Below are positions 43,465 to 51,346 of a stretch of DNA of 64,000 bases, piece after piece (the first letter of the stretch is position 1; each line of letters opens with the position of its first letter). The notes under the pieces were generated by a model. It was not told where the DNA came from. It saw nothing but the letters and a program-made list of their open reading frames with translations, and did no database searches. The stretch comes from Bacillota bacterium (GTDB lineage: Bacteria > Bacillota > Clostridia > Acetivibrionales > DSM-1351): assembly GCA_023416275.1 (NCBI GenBank), contig JAEZIB010000141.1, positions 1-64,000 on the forward strand, in the 5' to 3' direction. The position numbers and the translations under genes are program-made.

Positions 43465-43629
43465 ATTATAACGCCAAGATTCAAAATAAAATCATTCCAT
43501 TGTAAAAAAATTTCATTATATCAGCAGCGTGTAAGCGAGGCGGGAGATATTCTCACCACCTGAAAACCAAAGCGGTACCCGCGACTTATAAGAAGTGGGG
43601 AACATTTTTTTGCCTCGCTATATATAAAT
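43465..43629 (+). mobile_element. MITE-like element, copy 2
   Basis: About 165 bases, homologous to copies at 34081 and 47234. The left end is ATTATAACGCC; the right end (CCTCGCTATATAT) is diverged. It lies 58 bases upstream of the PL10-CE8 start. Confidence 0.75.
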
Positions 43630-43749
43630 ATGCGTAAAGGAAACAAAAAAACAGTCGCACAAAACCAGTAGCAACTAACTTTGCTTTACCAAATAATTAC
43701 TCCACAGTTTTGCTTATTAACAGAAATTTTGTCTATGGCTGAAGTTATA

Positions 43750-44481
43750 CTATGCTGCAATTCTTTCAGTATTTTTAGATATTATTGCTTCATCCTTTAA
43801 TGAATATGCAAAACTTAGTGCCAAAAGCCCCTGACCCAGGTAATATAATGTCAAGTTTACAGCTCTTAACGCAGGCCATGCATTCGGATAAAATAAAAAG
43901 TACATGAGTACCCAATCAGAAACAAAAAACAGCATACTTCCAGTAACCATCAAAAGGACAGGCTTTTTGCTGACAGAATAAAATTTTAGCATGGATAATG
44001 ATTTCGCTACCATAAAGCTAATGACAACGGCATAAATAATGATCATTATTTCCATCCCCTTAAATTCAAAAATACCCAATTGAACCGTGAATAATATGGG
44101 AATAAAAAAGCATAAAAATACTAATATATCTTTCAAAGAAATTTTAGTCATACTACAGTATCCAAAGCTGTACATAATGTGCCCTATGCTGAAGCTAACT
44201 ACACCAATTGCAAAAAAGTTTATTATACTAGAGTTTAAAGCCAAAAATACATCTCCACCAAAAGAAAAAATTAGACCCGAAAACATCAATGCAAAAAACT
44301 TCTTATTGGAGGGATTTTTTTTATAGCTAAACGCTGCTGTAGCGATAAACAACAAGCTTGATAAGCATTTGAAAATAAGAGTTGCAATTGCAAATTCAAA
44401 CCAGCCAACAATAATGAGACTTCCTGTTGATATTAACATAAGAATAAATAGTATAATATTCATTTTGGTTTTGTTCTCCAT
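43750..44481 (-). CDS. YhhN family membrane protein (lysoplasmalogenase-like)
   Basis: A 243-residue protein with about eight transmembrane helices. The layout (LIFKCLSSLLFI, SFGGDVFLAL, GHIMYSFGY, LFFVSDWVLM) is that of YhhN/TMEM86 proteins, which hydrolyse lysoplasmalogens. The two conserved Asp residues, in GGDVFL and SDWVL, are present. Clostridia make plasmalogens, so a lipid-recycling role is plausible. It is unrelated to neighbours. The ATG at 44481 has no clear ribosome site; an internal ATG at 44463 with GGAG upstream is possible. Confidence 0.75.
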   Translation of the reverse strand: MENKTKMNIILFILMLISTGSLIIVGWFEFAIATLIFKCLSSLLFIATAAFSYKKNPSNKKFFALMFSGLIFSFGGDVFLALNSSIINFFAIGVVSFSIGHIMYSFGYCSMTKISLKDILVFLCFFIPILFTVQLGIFEFKGMEIMIIIYAVVISFMVAKSLSMLKFYSVSKKPVLLMVTGSMLFFVSDWVLMYFLFYPNAWPALRAVNLTLYYLGQGLLALSFAYSLKDEAIISKNTERIAA

Positions 44482-44621
44482 TTCATTTTACGTTTCATTA
44501 ATATATGTATATTTTTATATACAAAATTATGGTATATTATACTATATAAGAATTATTATAACAACCTTATAAAATAGTTTCTATTTAAGCACTTTTTAGA
44601 GAATAGCTCTTTTAGTATTAA

Positions 44622-44691
44622 TAACTCAAACTTCGCACATAAAAACTATTGGTGCGGTAGAATTATCAATGGCTTATCGCTAAGTAAAGCA
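44622..44691 (+). repeat. Dispersed repeat, element C, copy 2
   Basis: TAACTCAAAC, GCACATAAAA, GGTGCGG and AGAATTATCAATGG match copy 1 at 34318-34380 over about 65 bases. Confidence 0.65.
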
Positions 44692-45018
44692 CCTTATTTT
44701 ATGAATTAGCTTCTCTTCATTTGATAAGCTCCCACACCTACTACAATTCAACAGGGAGAGTTAAGTTTTTTATATATATTTATATGGTATATTCACACTC
44801 ATTGTCATGATATGACAAAATATCACTTAGTAATAATAAAATTGTATAAAACAGTCATAAATACGTTGATTTTTGATGTTTATTAGTTATAAATCCTGTT
44901 AATTTATTGTATTTATGCAAATTATGTTATATTATATATTTATATAATTATTGAAAAACAAGTGCCTCTTAATTTATCACTTAATTTTATTAACTTGTTT
45001 TTGGCAAAAAAATATTAT

Positions 45019-45027
45019 GGAGGTGAC
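45019..45027 (+). promoter_or_regulatory. Strong Shine-Dalgarno without its own gene, GH5_1 leader
   Basis: GGAGGTGAC lies about 165 bases upstream of the GH5_1 ATG and is complementary to the 16S tail. An mRNA-stabilising (STAB-SD-like) role is possible. Confidence 0.4.
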
Positions 45028-45189
45028 TGTATCTAAATATAGACTTATGCGTACATGTAAAACCAATATTAATGTATTTCTCAAGTAAAAATGTCATTTA
45101 TTTTTTCTACAACTCATTCAAATACTTATCTAATTATTATATTTTCATAATGATGTCATTTTTATATTTTATTTATGGAGGCGACAAGA

Positions 45190-46812
45190 ATGAAAAAGAA
45201 AACGAAAAAGTTTATCAGCTTATCTCTTGCAGCTGTAACGGCTTTCTCAATATTAATAACACCAACCAAAACGACATATGCTGCTGAAGCTGAAGCTAAT
45301 GATGACTGGCTTCATGTAGAAGGTACCAATATTGTTGATAAAAATGGAAACAAGGTTTGGTTGACAGGTGCCAACTGGTTTGGTTTCAACTGCCGAGAAA
45401 GAATGCTTCTGGACTCTTATCACAGTAACATAGTAGCAGATATACAGATAGTAGCAGATAAGGGTATTAACGTAGTCAGAATGCCGATTGCAACAGATCT
45501 GCTATATGCTTGGAGTAAAGGTCAATATCCAGAATCAACAGATACAAGCTATAATAATGCAGCACTTGCTGGATTAAACAGCTATGAATTATTCAATTTT
45601 ATGTTGGAAAATTTCAAAAAAGTTGGTATCAAGGTTATACTTGATGTACATAGTGCAGAAACTGACAATCAAGGACACTCCTACCCACTATGGTTTAAAG
45701 GGGAAATAACTGAAAAAGTATTTAAAGATGCTTGGGTATGGACAGCTAACCATTACAAAAACGATGATACAATTATAGGTTTTGACTTAAAAAATGAGCC
45801 TCATACAAACTCCGGCGACTTAAAAATAATGTCTCAAAGTGCTATCTGGGATAACTCTGATAAAGCAACCAACTGGAAAAGAGTTGCTCAGGAGACTGCA
45901 TTGGCAATAATGGAAGTACACCCAAATGCATTAATATTTGTTGAGGGTGTCGAGATTTATCCAAAAGACGGATTATGGGATGAAGAATCAACTAATACAA
46001 GTCCTTGGACAGGAAATGACGATTATTATGGCAACTGGTGGGGTGGTAATCTCAGAGGTGTAAAGGATTACCCAATTAATTTAGGAAAGCATCAGAAACA
46101 GCTGGTATACTCACCACATGATTACGGTCCATTAGTATTTGAGCAATCCTGGTTTAAAGGAGATTTCGTTACTGCTGATGATAAAACAGCAAAAAAAATA
46201 TTATATGAACAGTGTTGGAGAGACAACTGGGCATATATTATGGAAGATGGAATTTCTCCATTACTAATTGGTGAATGGGGCGGTTTGACAGAGGGAGGCG
46301 ACAAGCTTCTTGACGTTAACTTGAAATACTTGAGGTCTATGAGAGACTATATTTCTGAAAACAAATATAAACTTCACCATACGTTATGGTGCATCAATAT
46401 TGATTCAGCCGACACAGGTGGATTATTCACCCGTGGTGAAGGAACACCTTTTGAAGGCGGAAGAGATCTGAAGTGGAATGACAATAAGTATGACAACTAT
46501 TTGTTGCCTGTGCTTTGGAAAAATGCTGATGGAAAATTCCAAGGCTTAGACCATAAAATTCCTTTAGGCAAAAATGGTGTGCCATTAGGCGGAAGCGTAA
46601 TTGAAGATCCTGTTAAATATGGAGACGTAAACAGCGATGGAGATATTAATGCATTAGATATAGCAGCTCTAAAAATGTTTTTATTAGGTGTTAGCCAAAA
46701 TATTGATAAAAAGGCTGCTGATTTAAATGTTGATAATTCAATAGACGCAATTGATTTTGCACATTTAAAGAAGTACCTCTTAGGAGTAACAACTACACTA
46801 CCTGTAAAGTAG
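45190..46812 (+). CDS. Cellulosomal endoglucanase GH5_1, dockerin
   Basis: The start at 45190 (MKKKTKKFISL) follows GGAGG with an 8-base gap; an in-frame ATG at 45175 would be too early. A signal peptide ends near residue 35. The GH5 barrel includes GFDLKNEPH (acid/base Glu near 203) and LIGEWGG (nucleophile near 361). The N-terminal WLHVEGTNIVDKNGN and WLTGANWFGFNCRE pattern resembles subfamily 1 cellulases. A C-terminal dockerin (GDVNSDGDINALD, ADLNVDNSIDAID) anchors it to the cellulosome. Two hairpins downstream end the transcript. Confidence 0.9.
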   Translation: MKKKTKKFISLSLAAVTAFSILITPTKTTYAAEAEANDDWLHVEGTNIVDKNGNKVWLTGANWFGFNCRERMLLDSYHSNIVADIQIVADKGINVVRMPIATDLLYAWSKGQYPESTDTSYNNAALAGLNSYELFNFMLENFKKVGIKVILDVHSAETDNQGHSYPLWFKGEITEKVFKDAWVWTANHYKNDDTIIGFDLKNEPHTNSGDLKIMSQSAIWDNSDKATNWKRVAQETALAIMEVHPNALIFVEGVEIYPKDGLWDEESTNTSPWTGNDDYYGNWWGGNLRGVKDYPINLGKHQKQLVYSPHDYGPLVFEQSWFKGDFVTADDKTAKKILYEQCWRDNWAYIMEDGISPLLIGEWGGLTEGGDKLLDVNLKYLRSMRDYISENKYKLHHTLWCINIDSADTGGLFTRGEGTPFEGGRDLKWNDNKYDNYLLPVLWKNADGKFQGLDHKIPLGKNGVPLGGSVIEDPVKYGDVNSDGDINALDIAALKMFLLGVSQNIDKKAADLNVDNSIDAIDFAHLKKYLLGVTTTLPVK

Positions 46813-46833
46813 CAGTATTAAATTCAGAATAAT

Positions 46834-46862
46834 GGCAATCCATGTTTTATTGATGGGTTGCC
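46834..46862 (+). terminator. Hairpin 1 after GH5_1
   Basis: GGCAATCCAT pairs with ATGGGTTGCC (one G-T pair) around a short loop. It lies 22 bases after the stop codon. No T-run follows, so it may be an mRNA-protecting hairpin rather than the terminator. Confidence 0.5.
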
Positions 46863-46876
46863 CACTATTAAATAAT

Positions 46877-46925
46877 AAGGGCGTGCTATTATATAACTAA
46901 TCAGGTTATTTTATAACACGCCCTT
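46877..46925 (+). terminator. Hairpin 2 after GH5_1 (long stem)
   Basis: AAGGGCGTG pairs with the reverse complement near CACGCCCTT, and the stem extends through CTATTATATAAC against GTTATTTTATAA. The T-run after it is short. Confidence 0.6.
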
Positions 46926-46999
46926 AAACATCATCACGTACACTTATATTCCCTACTATTATCAACATCTTAAGAAAACGAAATCCCATAAGCCCACAT

Positions 47000-47046
47000 T
47001 ATCGAGACGATATCTATCGTCTCGATAGCAATTGACGGAGTCAATT
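47000..47046. promoter_or_regulatory. Perfect palindrome plus second palindrome
   Basis: TATCGAGACGATA (47000-47012) and its exact complement (47015-47027) are separated by TC. AATTGAC-GGA-GTCAATT (47030-47046) follows directly. These look like operator-type sites for a dimeric regulator. No T-run follows. Confidence 0.45.
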
Positions 47047-47233
47047 CCTGTTACAACTTGATAAATAATTATTATTAAAACAAATCATTTATAACTTAGC
47101 TTATGAGAGAAATTGACTTTATTCATAAAATTTATTCAATTCTTAGCAACAAATGACAAATAAATTAATTGTAACCTAAGACGAAATGTCATAAAATATA
47201 TATAGGTATATCTATTTTATTACAATTTGCAAG

Positions 47234-47395
47234 TTATTATAACGCCTAGCTTCAAATGAGATTTTTTGATTGTAGAAATATTTCATTACATCAGCGGCGT
47301 GTAAGCGAGGCGGGAGATATTCTCACCGCTTGAAAACCAAAGCGGTACCCGCCACTTATAGAAGCGGGGAACATTTTCTTGCCTCGTTATAATAA
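47234..47395 (+). mobile_element. MITE-like element, copy 3
   Basis: This is the best-preserved copy: 11-bp perfect terminal repeats TTATTATAACG and CGTTATAATAA. The body matches copies 1 and 2 (GCGTGTAAGCGAGGCGG, GAGATATTCTCACC). It ends 36 bases before the GH26 start. Confidence 0.8.
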
Positions 47396-47430
47396 AATAG
47401 ATAGCTAAATTTCCGAAAGGGGGGGGATTT

Positions 47431-49161
47431 TTGTATAAGAAAACAGTAAATAAAGTTTTCTTAGTAATGGCATTAGTAATATTATTTCCACTAATGTCAT
47501 CCATTAATGCATCAGCAAGCACCGCATCGGAAGGAGTTAAATATGAATTTGAGGCCGGAATCCAAGATGGCGCCAAAATTTATACTGACTACCTCGGGGA
47601 AACCGATGATGGCAAAAAAATTGACCTTACAGGTGCTTCCTGCAGCTATATTGGGCAGAAAGGAACGAGTACTTCTGTTAATGTTCAAGTTGAGAAGGCA
47701 GGTCTTTATGAATTAATTGTTCGTTACGCTCAGCCGTTCGACCCAGTCAAAAAGGTTCAATATCTCAATTTAAACTCTGTAAACCAAGGAGAGGTGAGCT
47801 TCGCATACTCTCTAGGTTGGAGAGAATTTTCCGCTGGTATTATAAAGCTTAACGAAGGTGCAAATAATATTGAATTTGACGCCTATTGGGGATATACCTT
47901 CTTTGATTACTTGATTGTAAAGCCAGCAGATGAAAGTATTGCAAATCTAAAGGTTGATAAAACCTTAGTAAATCCAAATGCAACAAACGAAGCAAAATCA
48001 TTAATGAGCTATCTGGTAGATGTTTACGGAAAGCACATAATATCAGGTCAGCAAGAGCTTTGTGGTTCTCATAACTATGAAGGTTCTGAAGCCGAATTTA
48101 CTTACATAAAAGAAAAAACCGGTAAAATGCCAGCATTAAGAGGTTTTGACTTTATGAATTACAGAGGAAGTGTCCCAGGATGGGATGATTACTGTGCTGA
48201 ACGTGTTATCGAATGGTACAAGGAGAAAAATGGCATTCCAACTGTTTGCTGGCATTGGTTCTCACCTGGAGACATAGGAAAAAGTGCCGATAACAGTTTT
48301 TATACCAAAAGTACAACCTTTAGTATATCAAAGGCATTAACTCCTGGAACAGAAGAAAACACTGCATTGCTCAAAGATATTGAGTTTATGGCAGCTAAAT
48401 TCAAGCAGCTTCAAGATGCTGGAGTACCTGTACTATTCAGACCACTCCATGAAGCAGAAGGCGGTTGGTTCTGGTGGGGTGCAGAAGGTCCTGAGCCCTG
48501 CGTCAAACTTTACAGACTTCTCTATGATAAGTTTACAAAAGAGTACAAGCTTAATAATATTATTTGGACATGGACTTCTTATACTTATGATACATCATCA
48601 AAATGGTATCCTGGTAATGATGTAGTCGATATCGTTGGATATGATAAGTATAACGCTATGGATGGCAAACCTAACGGAAGCGCAATTGCTTCTACCTTCT
48701 ATAGTCTAGTAAAGCTTACAGATGGTAAAAAGCTTGTTACAATGAGTGAAAACGATACTATTCCCCAAGTATCAAACCTGGAAAATGAGTTAGCAAGATG
48801 GCTATATTTCTGTCCATGGTATGGCTGGCATTTAACAGGCGAACAAAATAATCCAGTTGAATGGCTTAATGAAATGTACAATAGTGACTATTGTATAACC
48901 TTAGATGAACTTCCAAATCTTAAAACCTATCCGTACACTGAAGCAACAATTTTATATGGCGACTTAAATGGTGATAAAAGTATTGATTCTATTGATTTTG
49001 CATTGATGAAAAGCTACCTACTTGGAAGCATAAAAGAATTTACTGTTTCAAGCAAGGCAGCAGACTTAAATGCTGATGATTCAATAGACGCACTGGACTT
49101 CTCTTATCTTAAGCGATATTTACTTGGTGATATAACTATATTCCCTGCTAGTACAAAATAA
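47431..49161 (+). CDS. Cellulosomal beta-mannanase GH26 with CBM35, dockerin
   Basis: The start is a TTG at 47431, supported by an AAAGGGGGGGG Shine-Dalgarno 4 bases upstream. A signal peptide is followed by a CBM35-like domain (about 30-165: KYEFEAGIQDGAKIY, then FFDYLIVKPAD). The GH26 domain has FRPLHEAEGGWFWWG (acid/base Glu near 342) and LVTMSENDTIP (likely nucleophile Glu). Residues from about 510 form the dockerin (GDLNGDKSIDSID, ADLNADDSIDALD). It hydrolyses beta-1,4-mannan in plant cell walls. The MITE-like copy lies directly upstream. Confidence 0.9.
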   Translation: MYKKTVNKVFLVMALVILFPLMSSINASASTASEGVKYEFEAGIQDGAKIYTDYLGETDDGKKIDLTGASCSYIGQKGTSTSVNVQVEKAGLYELIVRYAQPFDPVKKVQYLNLNSVNQGEVSFAYSLGWREFSAGIIKLNEGANNIEFDAYWGYTFFDYLIVKPADESIANLKVDKTLVNPNATNEAKSLMSYLVDVYGKHIISGQQELCGSHNYEGSEAEFTYIKEKTGKMPALRGFDFMNYRGSVPGWDDYCAERVIEWYKEKNGIPTVCWHWFSPGDIGKSADNSFYTKSTTFSISKALTPGTEENTALLKDIEFMAAKFKQLQDAGVPVLFRPLHEAEGGWFWWGAEGPEPCVKLYRLLYDKFTKEYKLNNIIWTWTSYTYDTSSKWYPGNDVVDIVGYDKYNAMDGKPNGSAIASTFYSLVKLTDGKKLVTMSENDTIPQVSNLENELARWLYFCPWYGWHLTGEQNNPVEWLNEMYNSDYCITLDELPNLKTYPYTEATILYGDLNGDKSIDSIDFALMKSYLLGSIKEFTVSSKAADLNADDSIDALDFSYLKRYLLGDITIFPASTK

Positions 49162-49271
49162 TTTTATCACCAATAAATGTTTATTGTTATGTAGTTGTTA
49201 TTTAGAAGTGCACTAAATCATAAATTAAAAACATATCTATACATTTAATAATTATAGAAAAGGAGAAAAAA

Positions 49272-51080
49272 ATGAAAACAGGAAAAATTCTTTCGAAGAT
49301 AACTAAAGCTTCGATTATAAGCGCTGTCACCGTAAGTATGTTAATAAGTCCTTTGAGCACTATAAATGTTAATGCTGCAACTTTGGAATATAACTATGCA
49401 AAAGCATTGCAGCTTTCTCAATTCTTCTTTGATGCTAACATGTGTGGTACAGGTGTTGATGAAAATGGTCTTTACGAATGGAGAACTGATTGTCACACTT
49501 ACGATGCAAAAGTGAAGCTTGACAGTACAAATACAAATATGTCTGATAGCTTCATCAGTTCTAACAAAAGTGCACTTGACCCAGATGGAAATGGTACTGT
49601 AGATGTTTCAGGCGGCTTCCATGATGCTGGAGACCATGTAAAATTTGGTATGCCTGAAGCATATTCTGGTTCTACATTAGGTTGGGGCTATTATGAATTC
49701 AAAGATCAATATAAAGCTACAGGTCAAGATACTCATGCAAAAACTATATTAAGATACTTCAATGATTATTTTATGAAGTGTACATTTTTAAATAGTTCAG
49801 GTAAAGCAATAGCTTTCTGTTATCAGGTTGGTGACGGAGATATTGACCATGCTTATTGGCAGGCTCCTGAAAAAGATACAATGTTCAGAAGAGCATGGTT
49901 TGCTACTGATGCATTACCTTCTACTGACTGCGTAGCAGCAACAGCAGCTTCACTGGCTGTTAACTACTTAAATTTCAAAGAAGAAGACCCTACATACGCT
50001 GAAAAAAGTTTAAAATATGCAAAAGCACTATTTGAATTTGCAGAAAGATGTTCAAATAAAGCAGTTAATAATGATGGACCGAAGGGTTATTATGGTTCAT
50101 CAAAATGGCAGGATGATTACTGTTGGGCTGCATCATGGCTCTATCTAGCTACAAAGGATGATCATTATTTAGCTGAAGCCTTCAAGTATTTTGATTACTA
50201 TGCACCATCTTGCTGGACACATTGCTGGAACGATGTTTGGGCAGGTACTGCATGTATTTTAGCTGAAATAAATGATTTATATGATAAAAACACCCAAGTA
50301 TTTGAAGACCAATATAAAAAAGCATCCGGAAAAAATCAGTACGAGACAATAGACTTCTGGAGTCAGGTAGCAAAACTTGTAGACAATTGGATGAACGGTG
50401 CAACAGTTACTAAAACTGGCGGTGGCTACGCATTCCTCAACAAGTGGGGTTCAGCTAGATACAATACCGCTACTCAATTTGTAGCTACTGTTTATGACAA
50501 GCACCACGGAGATAAAGCTTCAAAATACAGTGAATGGGCAAAATCCCAAATGAATTATCTTTTAGGTAATAACCCATTAAACAGAAACTATATTGTTGGC
50601 TATAACTCTGTATCTGCTAAATACCCACATCACAGAGCATCTTCAGGTTTTTCAAGATGTGAAGAAACTGGCCCTCAAAAGTATGTTCTTTACGGCGCAT
50701 TAGTTGGAGGTCCTGATGGAAGTGACCAACATATTGATAGTACAGCAGACTATATCTATAACGAAGTAACCATAGACTATAATGCTGCATTTGTTGGTGC
50801 TTGTGCAGGTCTTTACAGATTTTTTGGAGATTCTTCAATGAAAACTGTAACTAATCTTCCTGTTAAAGCTAAATATTATGAAACTACTCCACAAGTCACC
50901 ACAGGTGATTTGAATATGGATAAAAGTATAGATGCTCTAGATTTAGCAGCTATGAAAATGCATCTATTAGGTTCTAAGCCTCTAACTGGTGATGCTTTAA
51001 AAGCAGCTGACATGAATGCAGATGGTTCTGTAGATGCGATAGATTTTGCTAAGCTGAAAATGTATATGTTATCACTATAA
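49272..51080 (+). CDS. Cellulosomal cellulase GH9, dockerin (no CBM)
   Basis: A 602-residue protein with a signal peptide ending near 35 and GGFHDAGDHVKFGMPEAYSG with catalytic Asp residues. PHHRASSG and DYIYNEVTIDYNAAF carry the other GH9 active-site residues. The dockerin follows the catalytic domain directly (GDLNMDKSIDALD, ADMNADGSVDAID), with no CBM3c. It shares most of its sequence with the next gene, so it is a paralogue that lost or never gained the CBM. The ATG has AAAGGAG upstream. Likely a cellulase acting on amorphous cellulose. Confidence 0.9.
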   Translation: MKTGKILSKITKASIISAVTVSMLISPLSTINVNAATLEYNYAKALQLSQFFFDANMCGTGVDENGLYEWRTDCHTYDAKVKLDSTNTNMSDSFISSNKSALDPDGNGTVDVSGGFHDAGDHVKFGMPEAYSGSTLGWGYYEFKDQYKATGQDTHAKTILRYFNDYFMKCTFLNSSGKAIAFCYQVGDGDIDHAYWQAPEKDTMFRRAWFATDALPSTDCVAATAASLAVNYLNFKEEDPTYAEKSLKYAKALFEFAERCSNKAVNNDGPKGYYGSSKWQDDYCWAASWLYLATKDDHYLAEAFKYFDYYAPSCWTHCWNDVWAGTACILAEINDLYDKNTQVFEDQYKKASGKNQYETIDFWSQVAKLVDNWMNGATVTKTGGGYAFLNKWGSARYNTATQFVATVYDKHHGDKASKYSEWAKSQMNYLLGNNPLNRNYIVGYNSVSAKYPHHRASSGFSRCEETGPQKYVLYGALVGGPDGSDQHIDSTADYIYNEVTIDYNAAFVGACAGLYRFFGDSSMKTVTNLPVKAKYYETTPQVTTGDLNMDKSIDALDLAAMKMHLLGSKPLTGDALKAADMNADGSVDAIDFAKLKMYMLSL

Positions 51081-51346
51081 CAACCATTATTATTTTGTAT
51101 GTTGCAGAACAATTAATTAACTGATTTATTTTTCCGTAGCCTTAGCACTACTTATTTTCGTGTATAGATTGCCCTTAGTTAAGTACATTTTAAATTTCTT
51201 TATTGGGGAGTGGCGTATTAACCATTATCCCCACAAATAAAAGCTTGGTAGCCAAATCTAATAAATAAAGCAACCAATATAAGTAGTGCACGGCTATTTT
51301 AAATGACTTCTTATTAATTAAAGAAATAGAGAAAGGAAGGAAAGTT

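Larger units (their letters stand above)
44482..45189. other. Long intergenic leader before GH5_1
   Basis: About 700 bases. It holds element C copy 2, an AT-rich stretch and a strong unused Shine-Dalgarno at 45019-45027. A 23-codon frame (ATG at 45017 to TAA at 45088) overlaps that site but has no ribosome site of its own. No RNA gene was recognised. Confidence 0.45.
46813..47233. other. Intergenic region GH5_1 to MITE-like element
   Basis: It contains two hairpins after the GH5_1 gene, a perfect 28-base palindrome and an AATTGAC-GGA-GTCAATT palindrome. The rest is AT-rich with no gene. Confidence 0.5.
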
